Assembly (NCBI GenBank): GCA_963790715.1
Contig: CAWBPN010000018.1
Location: 1,240,001-1,304,000, forward strand
Length of the DNA stretch: 64,000 nt
Reading direction: 5' to 3'
Source: DCFW01 sp963790715
GTDB lineage: Bacteria > Bacteroidota > Bacteroidia > Bacteroidales > Bacteroidaceae
Below the pieces are notes generated by a model. The model was not told the DNA's origin. It searched no databases and worked only from the letters and a program-made list of their open reading frames with translations. Position 1 is the first letter of the stretch. Each line of letters opens with the position of its first letter. Position numbers and translations under genes: made by a program. Shown piece by piece: positions 1 to 10,300 of this stretch.

Positions 1-348
1 GCGTTTGAAAAGAGCCGAATCTAAATCACATGCCGGTATTTCAATAGGGAAATCCCAATCTTCAAACACATTCGTTCCTTGTTGGCTGTCTTCGTAAACG
101 TGTATATAATAATGTGTAAAGTGTGAATTACATACGCAACTGTGAAGTGTGAATGAAGGAATCATATAAAGATACGCGGGATGAAGTTCGTATGTTCCGT
201 TCGGTAATATTATTTCTGCACTTCCTTCCGTGACATAATATATACGTGTGAAAGGGCTATTCACGTTCTTCCAGTTCCAATCGGCATTATGTACGGCTAA
301 GCCGACATTTAATACTAACAGATGCAGTTGGTCAATTAATTGGCTCAT
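1..348 (-). CDS. AraC-family transcriptional regulator, N-terminal part (cut by window edge)
   Basis: Reading the minus strand from the ATG at 346-348 gives 116 uninterrupted codons that run off the window start. The peptide begins MSQLIDQLHLLVLNVGLAV and continues with a cupin-like sensor containing SPFTRIYYVTEG and a HPAYLYMIPSFTLHSC stretch, typical of the AraC ligand-binding half. The DNA-binding C-terminal half lies outside the window. A stop codon (TAA in this frame, 358-360) sits just upstream, so 348 is the only nearby ATG. It is divergent from the fucose cluster starting at 458, so it is the likely local regulator; L-fucose or a pathway intermediate as inducer is inference. Confidence 0.85.
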   Translation of the reverse strand, partial: MSQLIDQLHLLVLNVGLAVHNADWNWKNVNSPFTRIYYVTEGSAEIILPNGTYELHPAYLYMIPSFTLHSCVCNSHFTHYYIHVYEDSQQGTNVFEDWDFPIEIPACDLDSALFKR

Positions 349-352
349 AGTA

Positions 353-360
353 CAAAATTA
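353..360 (-). promoter_or_regulatory. Bacteroidota -7 box (TAATTTTG) for the AraC-type regulator
   Basis: The minus strand reads TAATTTTG, a perfect TAnnTTTG match, only four bases before the regulator ATG. If used, transcription would start at or almost at the ATG, giving a leaderless mRNA. No good TTTG element is visible 19-21 bases upstream. Confidence 0.4.
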
Positions 361-426
361 CGAAAAATATCGATTTTGTATTATACGTAGTCGATATAAT
401 TTAATGTATGGTATAGTCGGTTTATC

Positions 427-434
427 TATTTTTG
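427..434 (+). promoter_or_regulatory. Bacteroidota -7 box (TATTTTTG) for the fucose cluster
   Basis: TATTTTTG matches TAnnTTTG and lies 23 bases ahead of the fucosidase ATG at 458. No clear -33 TTTG is seen, which fits a promoter that needs an activator such as the divergent AraC-type protein. Confidence 0.5.
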
Positions 435-457
435 AAAAGTAAACCAATACGTTTGTC

Positions 458-2086
458 ATGAAAAACAAATCTTTTATTATTCTTCTGCTCTGGTTTATCA
501 GCTCGGCATGTTTGGCGCAAGAACCTTGTATTCAACCGGTTAAGTATTTGCATGAATCCATGCAAACAGGGAAGTTTAAGCCAACGTGGAAATCACTCGA
601 GCAATATAAAGTACCGGAGTGGTATCGCAATGCCAAGTTCGGTATATGGGCGCATTGGGGACCTCAATGCCAACCTGAACAAGGGGACTGGTATGCTCGT
701 GAAATGTACATTGAGGGCTCTAATTATTATAAGTGGCAATTGAAACATTACGGGCATCCGTCCAAGTTCGGATTTAAGGATGTGATTCATAATTGGAAGG
801 CAGAAAAATGGAATCCTGAGAAATTGGTGAAATTATATAAGCGTGTCGGCGCCCAATACTTTTTCGCTATGGGCAACCATCATGATAATTTCGATTTGTG
901 GAATAGTAAATATCATAATTGGAATTCCGTCAAGGTAGGTCCTAAAAAAGATATACTTGCAGGATGGGCTAAAGCGGCACGCGATAACGGATTACCATTT
1001 GGTGTCAGCATCCATGCCTCTCATGCATGGATATGGTATGAAACAGCTCAGCGTTCGGATACTGCCGGCCCGTATAAAGGGATACCTTATGACGGCAAAC
1101 TCACAAAAGCCGACGGAAAAGGAACATGGTGGGAAGGGCTTGATCCACAGGAACTTTATTGCCAAAATCATCCGCTAAGTGTAAACAGCGAAAATAACAA
1201 CTCAATTCACGGACAGTGGGATTGGGGCAATGGAGCATCTGTTCCAAGTGAACAATATTGTGAGAACTTCTATGACCGCACGGTTGATATGATAAATAAG
1301 TACCATCCTGATTTATTGTATTTTGATGATACAGCATTGCCTCTTTGGCCTGTTAGTGATGCCGGATTATATATTGCTGCCGACTTTTACAATACAAATA
1401 TGAAAAGAACCGGTGGAAAGTCTGACGGCATTATATTCGGCAAAATTCTTAATGAAGAACAAAAGAAATGCATGGTATGGGATGTTGAACGGGGTGCTCC
1501 CGATAAAATGCAGGAAAAACCCTGGCAAACATGCTCGTGCATAGGAGATTGGCATTACAAGCGTTCAATTTACGACAGAAACGGATATAAGACACCTGAA
1601 ACTGTTATACAAATGCTGGCCGATATAGTTAGCAAAAACGGTAATTTGTTGCTTAATATACCTGTAAGGGCTGATGGAACTATTGATGAAAAAGAGGTAT
1701 CCGTACTTGAAGGTATAGCTAAATGGATGGACGTAAATAAGGAATGTATTTTTGATACACGTCCTTGGAAAACCTTCGGAGAAGGACCTGATGCCGAGAA
1801 TGCCCGTCCTATGTTCGGACAAGGATTTAATGAAGGCAGAGGTAAATATTCTTCAAATGATTTGCGATTTACTCAAAAAGGCAAGGCTATATATGTAATA
1901 TGTATGAAATGCCCAGGACAAGGTAAAATATCTATCAAATCATTCACTCAGTCTGATGGTGAAATACAAAGCGTAAAACTCTTGGGTTACGGTAATTTGC
2001 AATATACAAAAACTGATAATTCGTTAGTAGTTGATTTTCCGAAAGTTGATAAGTTGATTCCGGTAATTAAAGTTGTAACAAAATAA
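458..2086 (+). CDS. Secreted alpha-L-fucosidase, GH29
   Basis: The 542-residue protein starts with a secretion signal (about residues 1-21, ending ACLAQ; a lipobox reading at Cys19 is possible but weak). A GH29 catalytic domain follows: WYRNAKFGIWAHWGP at the start of the barrel, NHHDNFDLWNS, and LLYFDDT with Asp290/Asp291, where the family places its catalytic nucleophile. The KNGNLLLNIP motif closes the barrel, and a short beta-rich C-terminal part follows. The enzyme removes alpha-linked L-fucose from host or dietary glycans in the periplasm or at the surface. It leads a six-gene cluster with gaps of 1-25 bases that takes up and oxidises the released fucose. Linkage specificity cannot be read from sequence. 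Confidence 0.92.
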   Translation: MKNKSFIILLLWFISSACLAQEPCIQPVKYLHESMQTGKFKPTWKSLEQYKVPEWYRNAKFGIWAHWGPQCQPEQGDWYAREMYIEGSNYYKWQLKHYGHPSKFGFKDVIHNWKAEKWNPEKLVKLYKRVGAQYFFAMGNHHDNFDLWNSKYHNWNSVKVGPKKDILAGWAKAARDNGLPFGVSIHASHAWIWYETAQRSDTAGPYKGIPYDGKLTKADGKGTWWEGLDPQELYCQNHPLSVNSENNNSIHGQWDWGNGASVPSEQYCENFYDRTVDMINKYHPDLLYFDDTALPLWPVSDAGLYIAADFYNTNMKRTGGKSDGIIFGKILNEEQKKCMVWDVERGAPDKMQEKPWQTCSCIGDWHYKRSIYDRNGYKTPETVIQMLADIVSKNGNLLLNIPVRADGTIDEKEVSVLEGIAKWMDVNKECIFDTRPWKTFGEGPDAENARPMFGQGFNEGRGKYSSNDLRFTQKGKAIYVICMKCPGQGKISIKSFTQSDGEIQSVKLLGYGNLQYTKTDNSLVVDFPKVDKLIPVIKVVTK

Positions 2087-2098
2087 TAAATAAATAGT

Positions 2099-3031
2099 AT
2101 GGATTATAGAGAAATAGGTAAAACAGGATTAAAGGTTTCGGCTCTTAGTTTCGGCGCTTCTTCATTGGGTGGCGTGTTCCACGATATTAAGGAGCAACGG
2201 GCTATCGAGGCTGTTTATACAGCTGTTGATAATGGCATAAATTTTATTGATGTGTCGCCTTATTATGGTTATTACAAGGCGGAAACGGTATTAGGTAAAG
2301 CTTTGAAAAATATTCCGCGAGATAAGTATTTCTTATCTACCAAAGTGGGTCGCTATGGTAAAGACGGGGTAAACAGTTGGGATTATTCGGCAAAGCGCGT
2401 CACTGAAAGTGTTTATGAAAGTATGGAGCGCCTAAATGTCGATTATGTCGATATCATCAATGTACATGATATTGAGTTTGCCGACCTTAACCAGGTCGTT
2501 AATGAAACGTTACCGGCACTGATTGAACTTCGCAACAAAGGTATAGTAAGGCATGTAGGTATTACCGATTTGCAACTTGAAAACCTTAAATGGGTTATTG
2601 AGCATGTAGCTGAAGGTACAGTAGAATCTGTTCTGAACTTTTGCCATTTCTGCCTTTGCGACGACAAGCTTGTAGACTTTTTGGACTTCTTTGAAGCTCA
2701 TAACATAGGTGTAGTCAATGCTTCACCTCTTTCTATGGGATTACTGACCGAACGCGGTGTACCAGATTGGCACCCGGCTCCTAAACCATTGGTTGAGGCT
2801 TGCCAAAAAGCAGCACAACATTGTAAGGCCAAAGGGTATCCTATCGAGAAACTGGCCATGCAATATTCTGTTAGCAATCCTAATATCGCCACAACATTAT
2901 TCAGCTCGGCAAATCCCGACAACGTGAAAAAGAATGTGGACTATGTTAATGAGCCTGTCGACTGGAATTTAGTTCAGGATGTAAAGGACATAATCGGCGA
3001 CCAACAACGTGTAAGTTGGAAAAATACTTAA
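2099..3031 (+). CDS. Aldo/keto reductase, probable L-fucose (aldose) 1-dehydrogenase
   Basis: This 310-residue cytoplasmic protein is a full-length aldo/keto reductase. The catalytic tetrad is visible as Asp51 (FIDVSPYYG), Tyr56, Lys82 (STKVGRYG) and His123 (NVHD). It resembles the D-threo-aldose/L-galactose/L-fucose dehydrogenase branch of the family. It starts 12 bases after the fucosidase and ends 1 base before an amidohydrolase-type lactonase gene. The order suggests oxidation of L-fucose at C1 to L-fuconolactone with NAD(P)+. Family is certain; the substrate is inferred from neighbours. Confidence 0.88.
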   Translation: MDYREIGKTGLKVSALSFGASSLGGVFHDIKEQRAIEAVYTAVDNGINFIDVSPYYGYYKAETVLGKALKNIPRDKYFLSTKVGRYGKDGVNSWDYSAKRVTESVYESMERLNVDYVDIINVHDIEFADLNQVVNETLPALIELRNKGIVRHVGITDLQLENLKWVIEHVAEGTVESVLNFCHFCLCDDKLVDFLDFFEAHNIGVVNASPLSMGLLTERGVPDWHPAPKPLVEACQKAAQHCKAKGYPIEKLAMQYSVSNPNIATTLFSSANPDNVKKNVDYVNEPVDWNLVQDVKDIIGDQQRVSWKNT

Positions 3032-3032
3032 T

Positions 3033-3956
3033 ATGGACTATACGATTATTGACGCACACGCCCATCTTTGGTTAAAACAAAATGCCGAGTGGGATGGCAA
3101 AAGAGTAAAATCTCTGCCTAACGGGCGTGCCGACTTCTTAGGCGAAGAACGGCAGATGTTGCCGCCATATATGCTTGACGGACGAAACACGGCGGAGATT
3201 TTCCTTTCGAATATGGATTATGCCCAAGTATCGGCTGCAGTCATTACTCAGGAATTCATAGACGGATGTCAAAATGAATATCTTCATGAGATAGCGCGGA
3301 AATATCCTGACCGTTTATTTACATGCGGAATGCCTGAAACACGCAACCCAGGTTTTGCGAAACAGGCTAAACAATTGATTGATAAAGGATTTAAAGCATT
3401 GAAGATTCCGGCAGCGCGACTTATCATGCACGACCGCCGCATATATCTCAATGCACCTGAAATGATGTCGATGTTTAAAATGATGGAAGCATCCGGCATA
3501 ATATTATGTGTGGAATTAGCCGATGGTGATGCGCAGACGGGTGAAATGAAAGAGGTTATAAGCGAATGCCCGAACTTGCAAATTGTTATAGGTCATTTCG
3601 GTATGGTTACACGTCCGGGGTGGCACGAACAACTGAAGTTGGTACGGTATCCTAATGTATGGCTTGAGTCGGGAGGCATCACGTGGCTGTTCAACGATGA
3701 GTATTATCCCTTTAAAGGAGCTATCCGCGCCATAAAGGAGGCGGCCGACATGGTAGGTATCGACAAATTGATGTGGGGATCCGATTATCCGCGCACAATA
3801 GTAGCAATTACATATAAGATGTCGTATGACTTTATTATAAAAAGCGAAGAACTTACTCATGAAGAAAAAGCTAAATTTTTGGGACAAAATGCCGCTAAGT
3901 GTTTCGGATTTAAAAATCTTGTTTCATTGCCATACATTAAAAACATGTCAGAATAA
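3033..3956 (+). CDS. Amidohydrolase-family protein, probable L-fuconolactone hydrolase
   Basis: The 307-residue protein belongs to the amidohydrolase 2 (COG3618-like) family. Metal-binding signatures are DAHAHLW at residues 7-13 (His9, His11) and GSDYPRT with Asp251 near the C-terminus. Members of this family open sugar 1,5-lactones. Between a sugar dehydrogenase and a fucose permease, the expected reaction is L-fucono-1,5-lactone to L-fuconate. It follows the aldo/keto reductase by one base, suggesting translational coupling. Use on the lactone of another 6-deoxy sugar cannot be excluded. Confidence 0.82.
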   Translation: MDYTIIDAHAHLWLKQNAEWDGKRVKSLPNGRADFLGEERQMLPPYMLDGRNTAEIFLSNMDYAQVSAAVITQEFIDGCQNEYLHEIARKYPDRLFTCGMPETRNPGFAKQAKQLIDKGFKALKIPAARLIMHDRRIYLNAPEMMSMFKMMEASGIILCVELADGDAQTGEMKEVISECPNLQIVIGHFGMVTRPGWHEQLKLVRYPNVWLESGGITWLFNDEYYPFKGAIRAIKEAADMVGIDKLMWGSDYPRTIVAITYKMSYDFIIKSEELTHEEKAKFLGQNAAKCFGFKNLVSLPYIKNMSE

Positions 3957-3963
3957 AAATACC

Positions 3964-5220
3964 ATGGAAACAAAAGACAGAAATATAAATTATAAATTGG
4001 CGATTATCTTCAGCCTGTTCTTCCTATGGGCGATAAGCAGCAATTTGTTGCCCACGATGATAAGGCAATTAATGAAGACTTGCGAACTTAATACATTCTT
4101 GGCTTCCTTTACGGAGTCGGCCTATTGGTTGGCTTATTTCATCTGCCCGATACCTATTGCCATGTTTATGAAGCGGTATAGCTATCAGAGCGGCATCATA
4201 TTGGGATTGGTGATAGCGGCGTGTGGCGGATTACTATTCTTCCCTGCAGCAATTATCAAATCTTATTGGGCATACCTTTGCATATTTTTCATTATTGCAA
4301 CCGGAATGTGTTTTCTTGAAACGGCAGCAAATCCATACGTTACAGCATTGGGCAATCCTGCGACATCTTCAAGACGTCTTAATTTAGCTCAGTCGTTCAA
4401 CGGATTGGGAGCATTTGTATCGGGAATGTTCCTGAGTAAATTAGTGCTTTCCGGTAACAATTTTACGCGTGCCACCTTGCCGGCAAGTTATCCCGGAGGT
4501 TGGACCGGATATATACAGACCGAAACGGATGCCATGAAGATGCCTTACTTGATATTGGCATGTATGCTTATTGTGATAGCTGTAGTATTGGTCTTTGCCA
4601 AATTGCCGAAACTTTCCGAAGAAGAAGATGTACATCGTTCAACAGGTAAACTCATTAATTTCAGTGTATTGAAGCGTTCACATTTGCGCAACGGTGTAAT
4701 AGCACAATTTTTTTATAACGGAGGACAAACTGCAATAAACAGCCTTTTTCTGGTATATTGTTGTGTGTATGCCGGTGTGGATGAAGCTACGGCAACCACA
4801 TATTTCGGCATATATATGCTGTGCTTCCTGTTAGGTCGTTGGGTAGGGACATGGCTTATGGGTAAGTTCTCTCCCCATGGCATGCTACTTTTCTATGCTA
4901 TGGCATGCGTTATACTTTGTGCGGTCTTGATAGGTGTCGGAGGTAAAACAGGTATCATAGCCATGCCGGTTATCTCATTTTTCATGTCTATCATTTATCC
5001 TACACAATTTTCATTGGCGTTGAAGGACTTGGGAGATAACACAAAGAGCGGTTCGGCCTTTTTAGTTATGGCTATAGTAGGCAACGCATGTTTGCCTCAG
5101 TTCACCGCCTATATAATGCACTGTAATCCGCACATTTATCAAGTAGCATACGTGGTTCCTCTGATATGCTTCCTGGCATGTGCTTATTACGGATGGCGAG
5201 GTTATAAAGTAATCGATTAA
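3964..5220 (+). CDS. fucP: FucP-like L-fucose:H+ symporter (MFS)
   Basis: This 418-residue inner-membrane transporter of the major facilitator superfamily has about 12 hydrophobic segments. It carries the FucP-type signature FLETAANPYVTALG around residues 117-130, followed by SRRLNLAQSFNGLG. The start chosen is the ATG at 3964 (METKDRN), directly before the first transmembrane segment; the frame is open further upstream, but that would overlap the preceding gene. It should import L-fucose released by the upstream GH29 enzyme. Family is clear; exact substrate rests on the signature and context. Confidence 0.88.
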   Translation: METKDRNINYKLAIIFSLFFLWAISSNLLPTMIRQLMKTCELNTFLASFTESAYWLAYFICPIPIAMFMKRYSYQSGIILGLVIAACGGLLFFPAAIIKSYWAYLCIFFIIATGMCFLETAANPYVTALGNPATSSRRLNLAQSFNGLGAFVSGMFLSKLVLSGNNFTRATLPASYPGGWTGYIQTETDAMKMPYLILACMLIVIAVVLVFAKLPKLSEEEDVHRSTGKLINFSVLKRSHLRNGVIAQFFYNGGQTAINSLFLVYCCVYAGVDEATATTYFGIYMLCFLLGRWVGTWLMGKFSPHGMLLFYAMACVILCAVLIGVGGKTGIIAMPVISFFMSIIYPTQFSLALKDLGDNTKSGSAFLVMAIVGNACLPQFTAYIMHCNPHIYQVAYVVPLICFLACAYYGWRGYKVID

Positions 5221-5245
5221 ATTATTAGTTTTAAATATATTCAAG

Positions 5246-6265
5246 ATGAAAGCAATTCAAATTCCTGCAATATCCAGGTTACAAGTGGTAGATATTCCTG
5301 AACCTACCACAATTAATGATGATGAAGTACTGTTACAAATTAAGTATGTAGGTTTCTGCGGTTCGGATTTAAATACTTTTCGCGGTCTTAATCCATTGGT
5401 GCACATGCCTATTATCCCAGGTCATGAGGTCGGTGCAGTAGTTGCAAAAGTAGGCAAAAACGTACCCGTTGACTTAAAGATAGGAGAGAGTGTAACTTTA
5501 AATCCATACACCAATTGCGGCAAATGTTCATCATGTCGAAATGGTCGTGTTAATGCTTGTAAAAGCAATGAAACATACGGTGTTCAGCGTGACGGAGCCA
5601 TGCGTGAGTATTTGGCATTACCTTGGCAAAAAGTAATTGAGGCAAAAAATTTAACACCGAAGATGTGTGCGTTGGTTGAGCCGATGAGTGTAGGTTTCCA
5701 TGCTGTATCGCGCGGATGTGTATCCGACATAGACACGGTAATGGTTATCGGTTGCGGTATGATCGGTATGGGAGCCATTGTTCGTGCTTCTTTGCGCGGA
5801 GCAACTGTAATAGCTGTTGATATGGACGACGAGAAGTTGGAAATAGCCAAGAAATACGGAGCTAAATATACCATAAACAGCAAGACTGAAAATGTACACG
5901 AGAAAGTACTGGAGTACACCGAAGGTTTTGGAGCAGACGTGGTAATCGAGGCAGTAGGTTCGCCGGTAACATACGTTATGGCAATTGATGAAGTCGGTTT
6001 CACAGGTCGTGTGGTATGTATAGGCTATTCAAAGAATCCTGTATCTTTTGAGACGAAGTATTTCGTTCAGAAAGAACTTAATATCTGTGGCTCGCGCAAT
6101 GCTATGCCAAATGACTTCCGTGCAGTCATCAACTACCTTTCCCGTGAAGGCAGCGATGTCTCACAATTTATAACTCGCGTGGTTAAACCTGAGGACGCCT
6201 TTACGGCAATGACAGAATGGTCGGCTAATCCGGCAAAAGTATTTAGAATATTAGTAGAATTCTGA
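5246..6265 (+). CDS. Zinc-dependent medium-chain alcohol dehydrogenase of the fucose cluster
   Basis: This 339-residue protein is a zinc-containing MDR dehydrogenase. Catalytic zinc ligands are Cys38 (FCGSD) and His60-Glu61 (PGHEVG). The structural zinc loop has Cys91, Cys94, Cys97 and Cys105. The nucleotide-binding fold shows VIGCGMIGMGA. Likely roles are oxidation of a fucose-derived hydroxy acid such as 2-keto-3-deoxy-L-fuconate, or of fucose itself. In known oxidative fucose pathways the keto-deoxy-fuconate step is usually done by a short-chain dehydrogenase, so this zinc enzyme may be a replacement. The step assignment is inference. Confidence 0.85.
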   Translation: MKAIQIPAISRLQVVDIPEPTTINDDEVLLQIKYVGFCGSDLNTFRGLNPLVHMPIIPGHEVGAVVAKVGKNVPVDLKIGESVTLNPYTNCGKCSSCRNGRVNACKSNETYGVQRDGAMREYLALPWQKVIEAKNLTPKMCALVEPMSVGFHAVSRGCVSDIDTVMVIGCGMIGMGAIVRASLRGATVIAVDMDDEKLEIAKKYGAKYTINSKTENVHEKVLEYTEGFGADVVIEAVGSPVTYVMAIDEVGFTGRVVCIGYSKNPVSFETKYFVQKELNICGSRNAMPNDFRAVINYLSREGSDVSQFITRVVKPEDAFTAMTEWSANPAKVFRILVEF

Positions 6266-6266
6266 T

Positions 6267-6659
6267 ATGGAAGAAAATAAACAAATCGGTTATCGTCAGC
6301 AAGATTACGGGCAACCGACAAAACGTTATTGTCAGATGCTTGACTTGCGCGATGATCCTGAATTGATAAAAGCATATAGATCAATTCATTCACCTGAAAA
6401 TGCCTGGCCGGAAATTTCGGCTGGCATCCGTTCCGTTGGTATTCTTGAAATGGAGATATACATAGTAAAAAATCACTTGTTCATGATTGTTGATGCTCCG
6501 CTTGATTTCGATTGGAATAAAGCCTTTACGAAATTGGCGACGCTATATCATCAGGCAGAATGGGAAGAACATGTTGCCAAGTTTCAGCAATCTCAGCCCG
6601 GAGCCACATCTTCAGAAAAATGGACATTAATGGAACGTATGTTTAAATTACTACGTTGA
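6267..6659 (+). CDS. L-rhamnose/L-fucose mutarotase family protein
   Basis: The 130-residue protein matches the RhaM-like (DUF718) mutarotase family. It has an N-terminal YCQMLDLRDDPELIKAYR strand-helix, then SPENAWPEI with His41 just before it, and GILEMEIYI. The family interconverts alpha and beta anomers of 6-deoxy sugars. Here it would supply the anomer the dehydrogenase uses. It starts one base after the zinc dehydrogenase stop and is the last gene of the cluster. Length is slightly above the usual ~105-115 because of an N-terminal extension of about 18 residues. Confidence 0.85.
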   Translation: MEENKQIGYRQQDYGQPTKRYCQMLDLRDDPELIKAYRSIHSPENAWPEISAGIRSVGILEMEIYIVKNHLFMIVDAPLDFDWNKAFTKLATLYHQAEWEEHVAKFQQSQPGATSSEKWTLMERMFKLLR

Positions 6660-7334
6660 GTTTTCTATTCATCCTTCAGTATACTGGCATGCGACAAAAG
6701 AAGCTCTGATTTTCCATCAGAAACACTCACAGTTTGACTGTAAAACACGCTGGCAAAATATGTTAAATGTTCTGGGAAACGATCCGTTTCCCAGAACATT
6801 CCAAACGCCGATACTTTAAAAATCGTGAAAGATATAAACTAAAAATGATAAAAGTGCATATATATGCTTTAGTTGTGCAGAAATAAACTGTTTTTATGAA
6901 GTTCCAGATATTCAGCTATACAGGCGAATAACCATGGTAAATGCGGAGATTATGAAACATGAATAACAAATACAAATAAAATAGTTTGAGAGTAATCTTT
7001 ATAATATTTTGCAATGATATGTTTATAATGTACATATGCAATCAGTCTGTAGAGCAGTGCTCATATATTAAGTAATAAACAAAATAATAATAAAATGATT
7101 CTCAGTCGTAATTTTAAATTCTTGATTACCGCAAGAGACAACATTACGAAGACAGTAACAAGCATAATGTGATTAGAGTGTAAATCAAGTAAACAAAGCA
7201 TATACTGCATCAATCATATTTTAAAATAATTAAGTCGGTGATACAAATATAGGGGTAAAATGTAACATGATTTTTTTGCCGTACTACTGTATTCACTTAC
7301 CTTTACCAATAACTAATACGTAGATTAAGAATAT
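6660..7334. other. Intergenic stretch between fucose cluster and regulator gene
   Basis: 675 bases with no credible gene on either strand; very AT-rich towards the right. It contains the perfect inverted repeat at 6766-6800. I see no tRNA, no strong -7 box placed well for the regulator at 7335, and no relic I can recognise. Confidence 0.5.
6766..6800. repeat. Perfect 15-bp inverted repeat with 5-base loop
   Basis: AATGTTCTGGGAAAC at 6766-6780 and its exact complement at 6786-6800 flank the loop GATCC. No T-run follows on either side. It could be a processed 3' hairpin of the fucose transcript or a protein-binding palindrome. It lies 107 bases past the last fucose gene. Confidence 0.6.
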
Positions 7335-10300
7335 ATGAAAAACACAACTTTATTTTTTGTTTCTTTGTTTTTTTGTTGTACTATAACTGTGTCTCATGCT
7401 AAACAACATCTTTGGTATGATTCAAATAAGTTATCATGCAGCCTGATTAATAAAATTACACAAGATTCATATGGATTTATTTGGATCGGTACTGAAAATG
7501 GGTTGAACAAATTTGATGGATGGACTTTTACGCAATATTTTCATAATGATGGAAGTTCCGGTTCATTATTGAATAATAGTGTACAGTCATTTCTTAATGA
7601 CAAGCAAGGTAATTTATGGATTGGAACAGGAAGAGGGTTACAAAGATATTCTGAGTATAATGATGTGTTTTACTCAGTAAAATTTCCCCGAAACATCCAT
7701 CCTGATGTTTACAATTTATGTCAGTTGCATACGGGCGAGATATGGGCTGTGACTGAAGGCTATGGCATTTTTTCGGTTAATCCTACAACAATGAGTGCGA
7801 TGCCTTTAAGCCATATTAATGCGCTGTGTGGCACATTATATCCTCAATATGTTTTTGAAGATCACCTGCATAGGTTGTGGATTGCTAAACCTAATGGAAT
7901 TATGGTTATGGTCACAGCAAATAGAAAACGCTATAAGGAGATCCGTTTGTCGAATAACAACGAACGGATGATAGTAACAATTTCAGAAGATAATAAAGGT
8001 AGATTGTGGATAGCAGCAATAACAAACTTGTTTTTATGGAATGAAAAAACGCAGTCTTTTATATGCATGAAAAATATGGATAGAATTAGGTCTTCTATTA
8101 AAAGTATGGTTTGTTGCAAGAATGGCGATGTATTAGTATGTGATGAAAATAATGGAATGAAATATGCTGATATTGCTAACAATACTATGTATCCATATAT
8201 ATCCGAAAGCACTCCTGCTAATGATAACTATAGTGCTATGTTTGAAGATAGGGATCAGAACCTTTGGCTCGGATGCTATAAGAGTGGTCTTAATATGTTT
8301 TCTCATACTCCCTGTCAATTTTCATTTGCTAATATTTCAAGCGTATTTCCGCAGGGCAAAAAGATATCTTCTATTTATAGCGATAAGGACAGTAACATTT
8401 GGGTAGGTACCAGCGGTGGAATGTTGTTGAAATTAAACAATAAAATGCAAATATTATCATCTTATAATGTAAATATGGATGTAAAATCAATATTGGAAGA
8501 TAGCAAAGGAGAATATTGGATATGTAGTTATTTGAATTCGGTGTCGATAATAAATAAAGGCGGGGCAATAAGTATGTTTAGACCTCTTGAGGGTAAGTCC
8601 GTTAGACAAATTATTGAAGGTGAAGATCACACTATTTATTTCGCAGTACAAGGCGAAGGCTTGGCTTGTTATAATATGCCCACTAATACTATAAAATATA
8701 TTAATGAGAATACAAAGATCTCTTCAAATGTGCATCTGACTAATAATTGGATATGTTCCATGTTGTGCGATAACCAAGGGCTGATATGGCTAGGACATTG
8801 TAGCGGTATTAATTGTTATGACCCTGTTATAAAACGGTTCGTAGATTTAGGTAGTTATTTCCCTTCTGTAGTTACTAATGCTTTGCTTCAGGATAAGTAC
8901 GGACACATTTGGATAGGAACATCAGATGGATTATTCGTGTATAACAAACGAAGTAAGACATTTATGCACTATAGCGTAGCTGAAGGCATGGCAAGCAATT
9001 ATGTTTGTGGACTAGGACAAAGCAATGATGGTGATATTTGGTGTAGCACATATAACGGTATATGTAAATTAAGACAAAGAGATAAAAAGATAATCTGTTA
9101 TTTTTCAGGTAATGGCCTATATGACAAGGAATATTCTGATGGTGTGTATTGCCAAGATATCAAAGGATATATATACTTTGGAGGAGTTCATGGCATTACT
9201 AAATTTATGCCTGATTCAATATCGGGAAAGGTCTCTTTACAGGTGCCGATGTTGACGCGAATGTTTATCGGCAATAAAGAAATTAGCGCTTATGCAAAAG
9301 ATTATGGTTCTGCTGTTTCTGAAAATATCTTTATGAACACAAAAGCTATAAATCTTTCTTATAAAGATGATAATTTTTCATTCGAATTTTCATCCTTGAA
9401 TTATCATGACGATAAAAATATAAGCTTTGAATACCGTATAATCGGGTTAAGCAATTCTTGGAAGGCTACTACTGCTAATGAGAATAGAATAACATTTAAT
9501 CATCTTCCTTCGGGACATTATATATTTGAAGTCAGGGCATGTGAAAATGGAGTGAAATCGCCTGTCCGTTCATTTTCATTGAATATAGCACCGCCTTGGT
9601 ATGATACTGTTTTAGCTAAGATTATATATGTGATAATCGTTTTAGGTATAGTGCTTATGGTATTATATTATATTAAACTGCGTCAACATAGGATTCTACA
9701 AGATAAGATAAAGGAAAAACAATTTGAATTTTATATAAATATAGCTCATGAACTTCGTTCACCGCTAACATTAATAATCAGCCCGCTCACCGCTTTAATT
9801 AAAACAGAAAATTTACCTACGCGCAAAGATGCTTTATTAACAATGCAGCGTAGCGTTAATAGAATAGTTAACTTGGTCAATCAGTTACTTGACATAAGAA
9901 AAATAGACAAAGGTCAATTAAAAATGTCGTATACACAGGTTGATATGGTAAATTTTATAAAGAATCAAATTAGTATGTTTGATTATCAAGCAAAAAAACG
10001 AAATATCAACTTGACTTTTTTACATGATATGGGTGAACTCACAATCTGGATAGATCAAAAAAATTTTGACAAGGTTTTGGTTAATCTTATAGACAATGCC
10101 TTTAAATACACTCCTGATAACGGTGAAATAAAGATTGTGCTATCATCAAAAATAAATAATGATGTAAAAGGACCACTTCACTATTATGCGGAAATAAATA
10201 TTATGGATTCTGGTATTGGCATTGAAAAGAGTAAATTACCTCGAATATTTGATCGCTTTTATCAGGCTTCACCTAATGCTGTAGGATTCGGGTTGGGATT

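Noticed and set aside
248..442. Plus-strand frame of 64 codons before the fucosidase
   Set aside because: It overlaps the regulator start and both promoter boxes and has no recognisable protein features.
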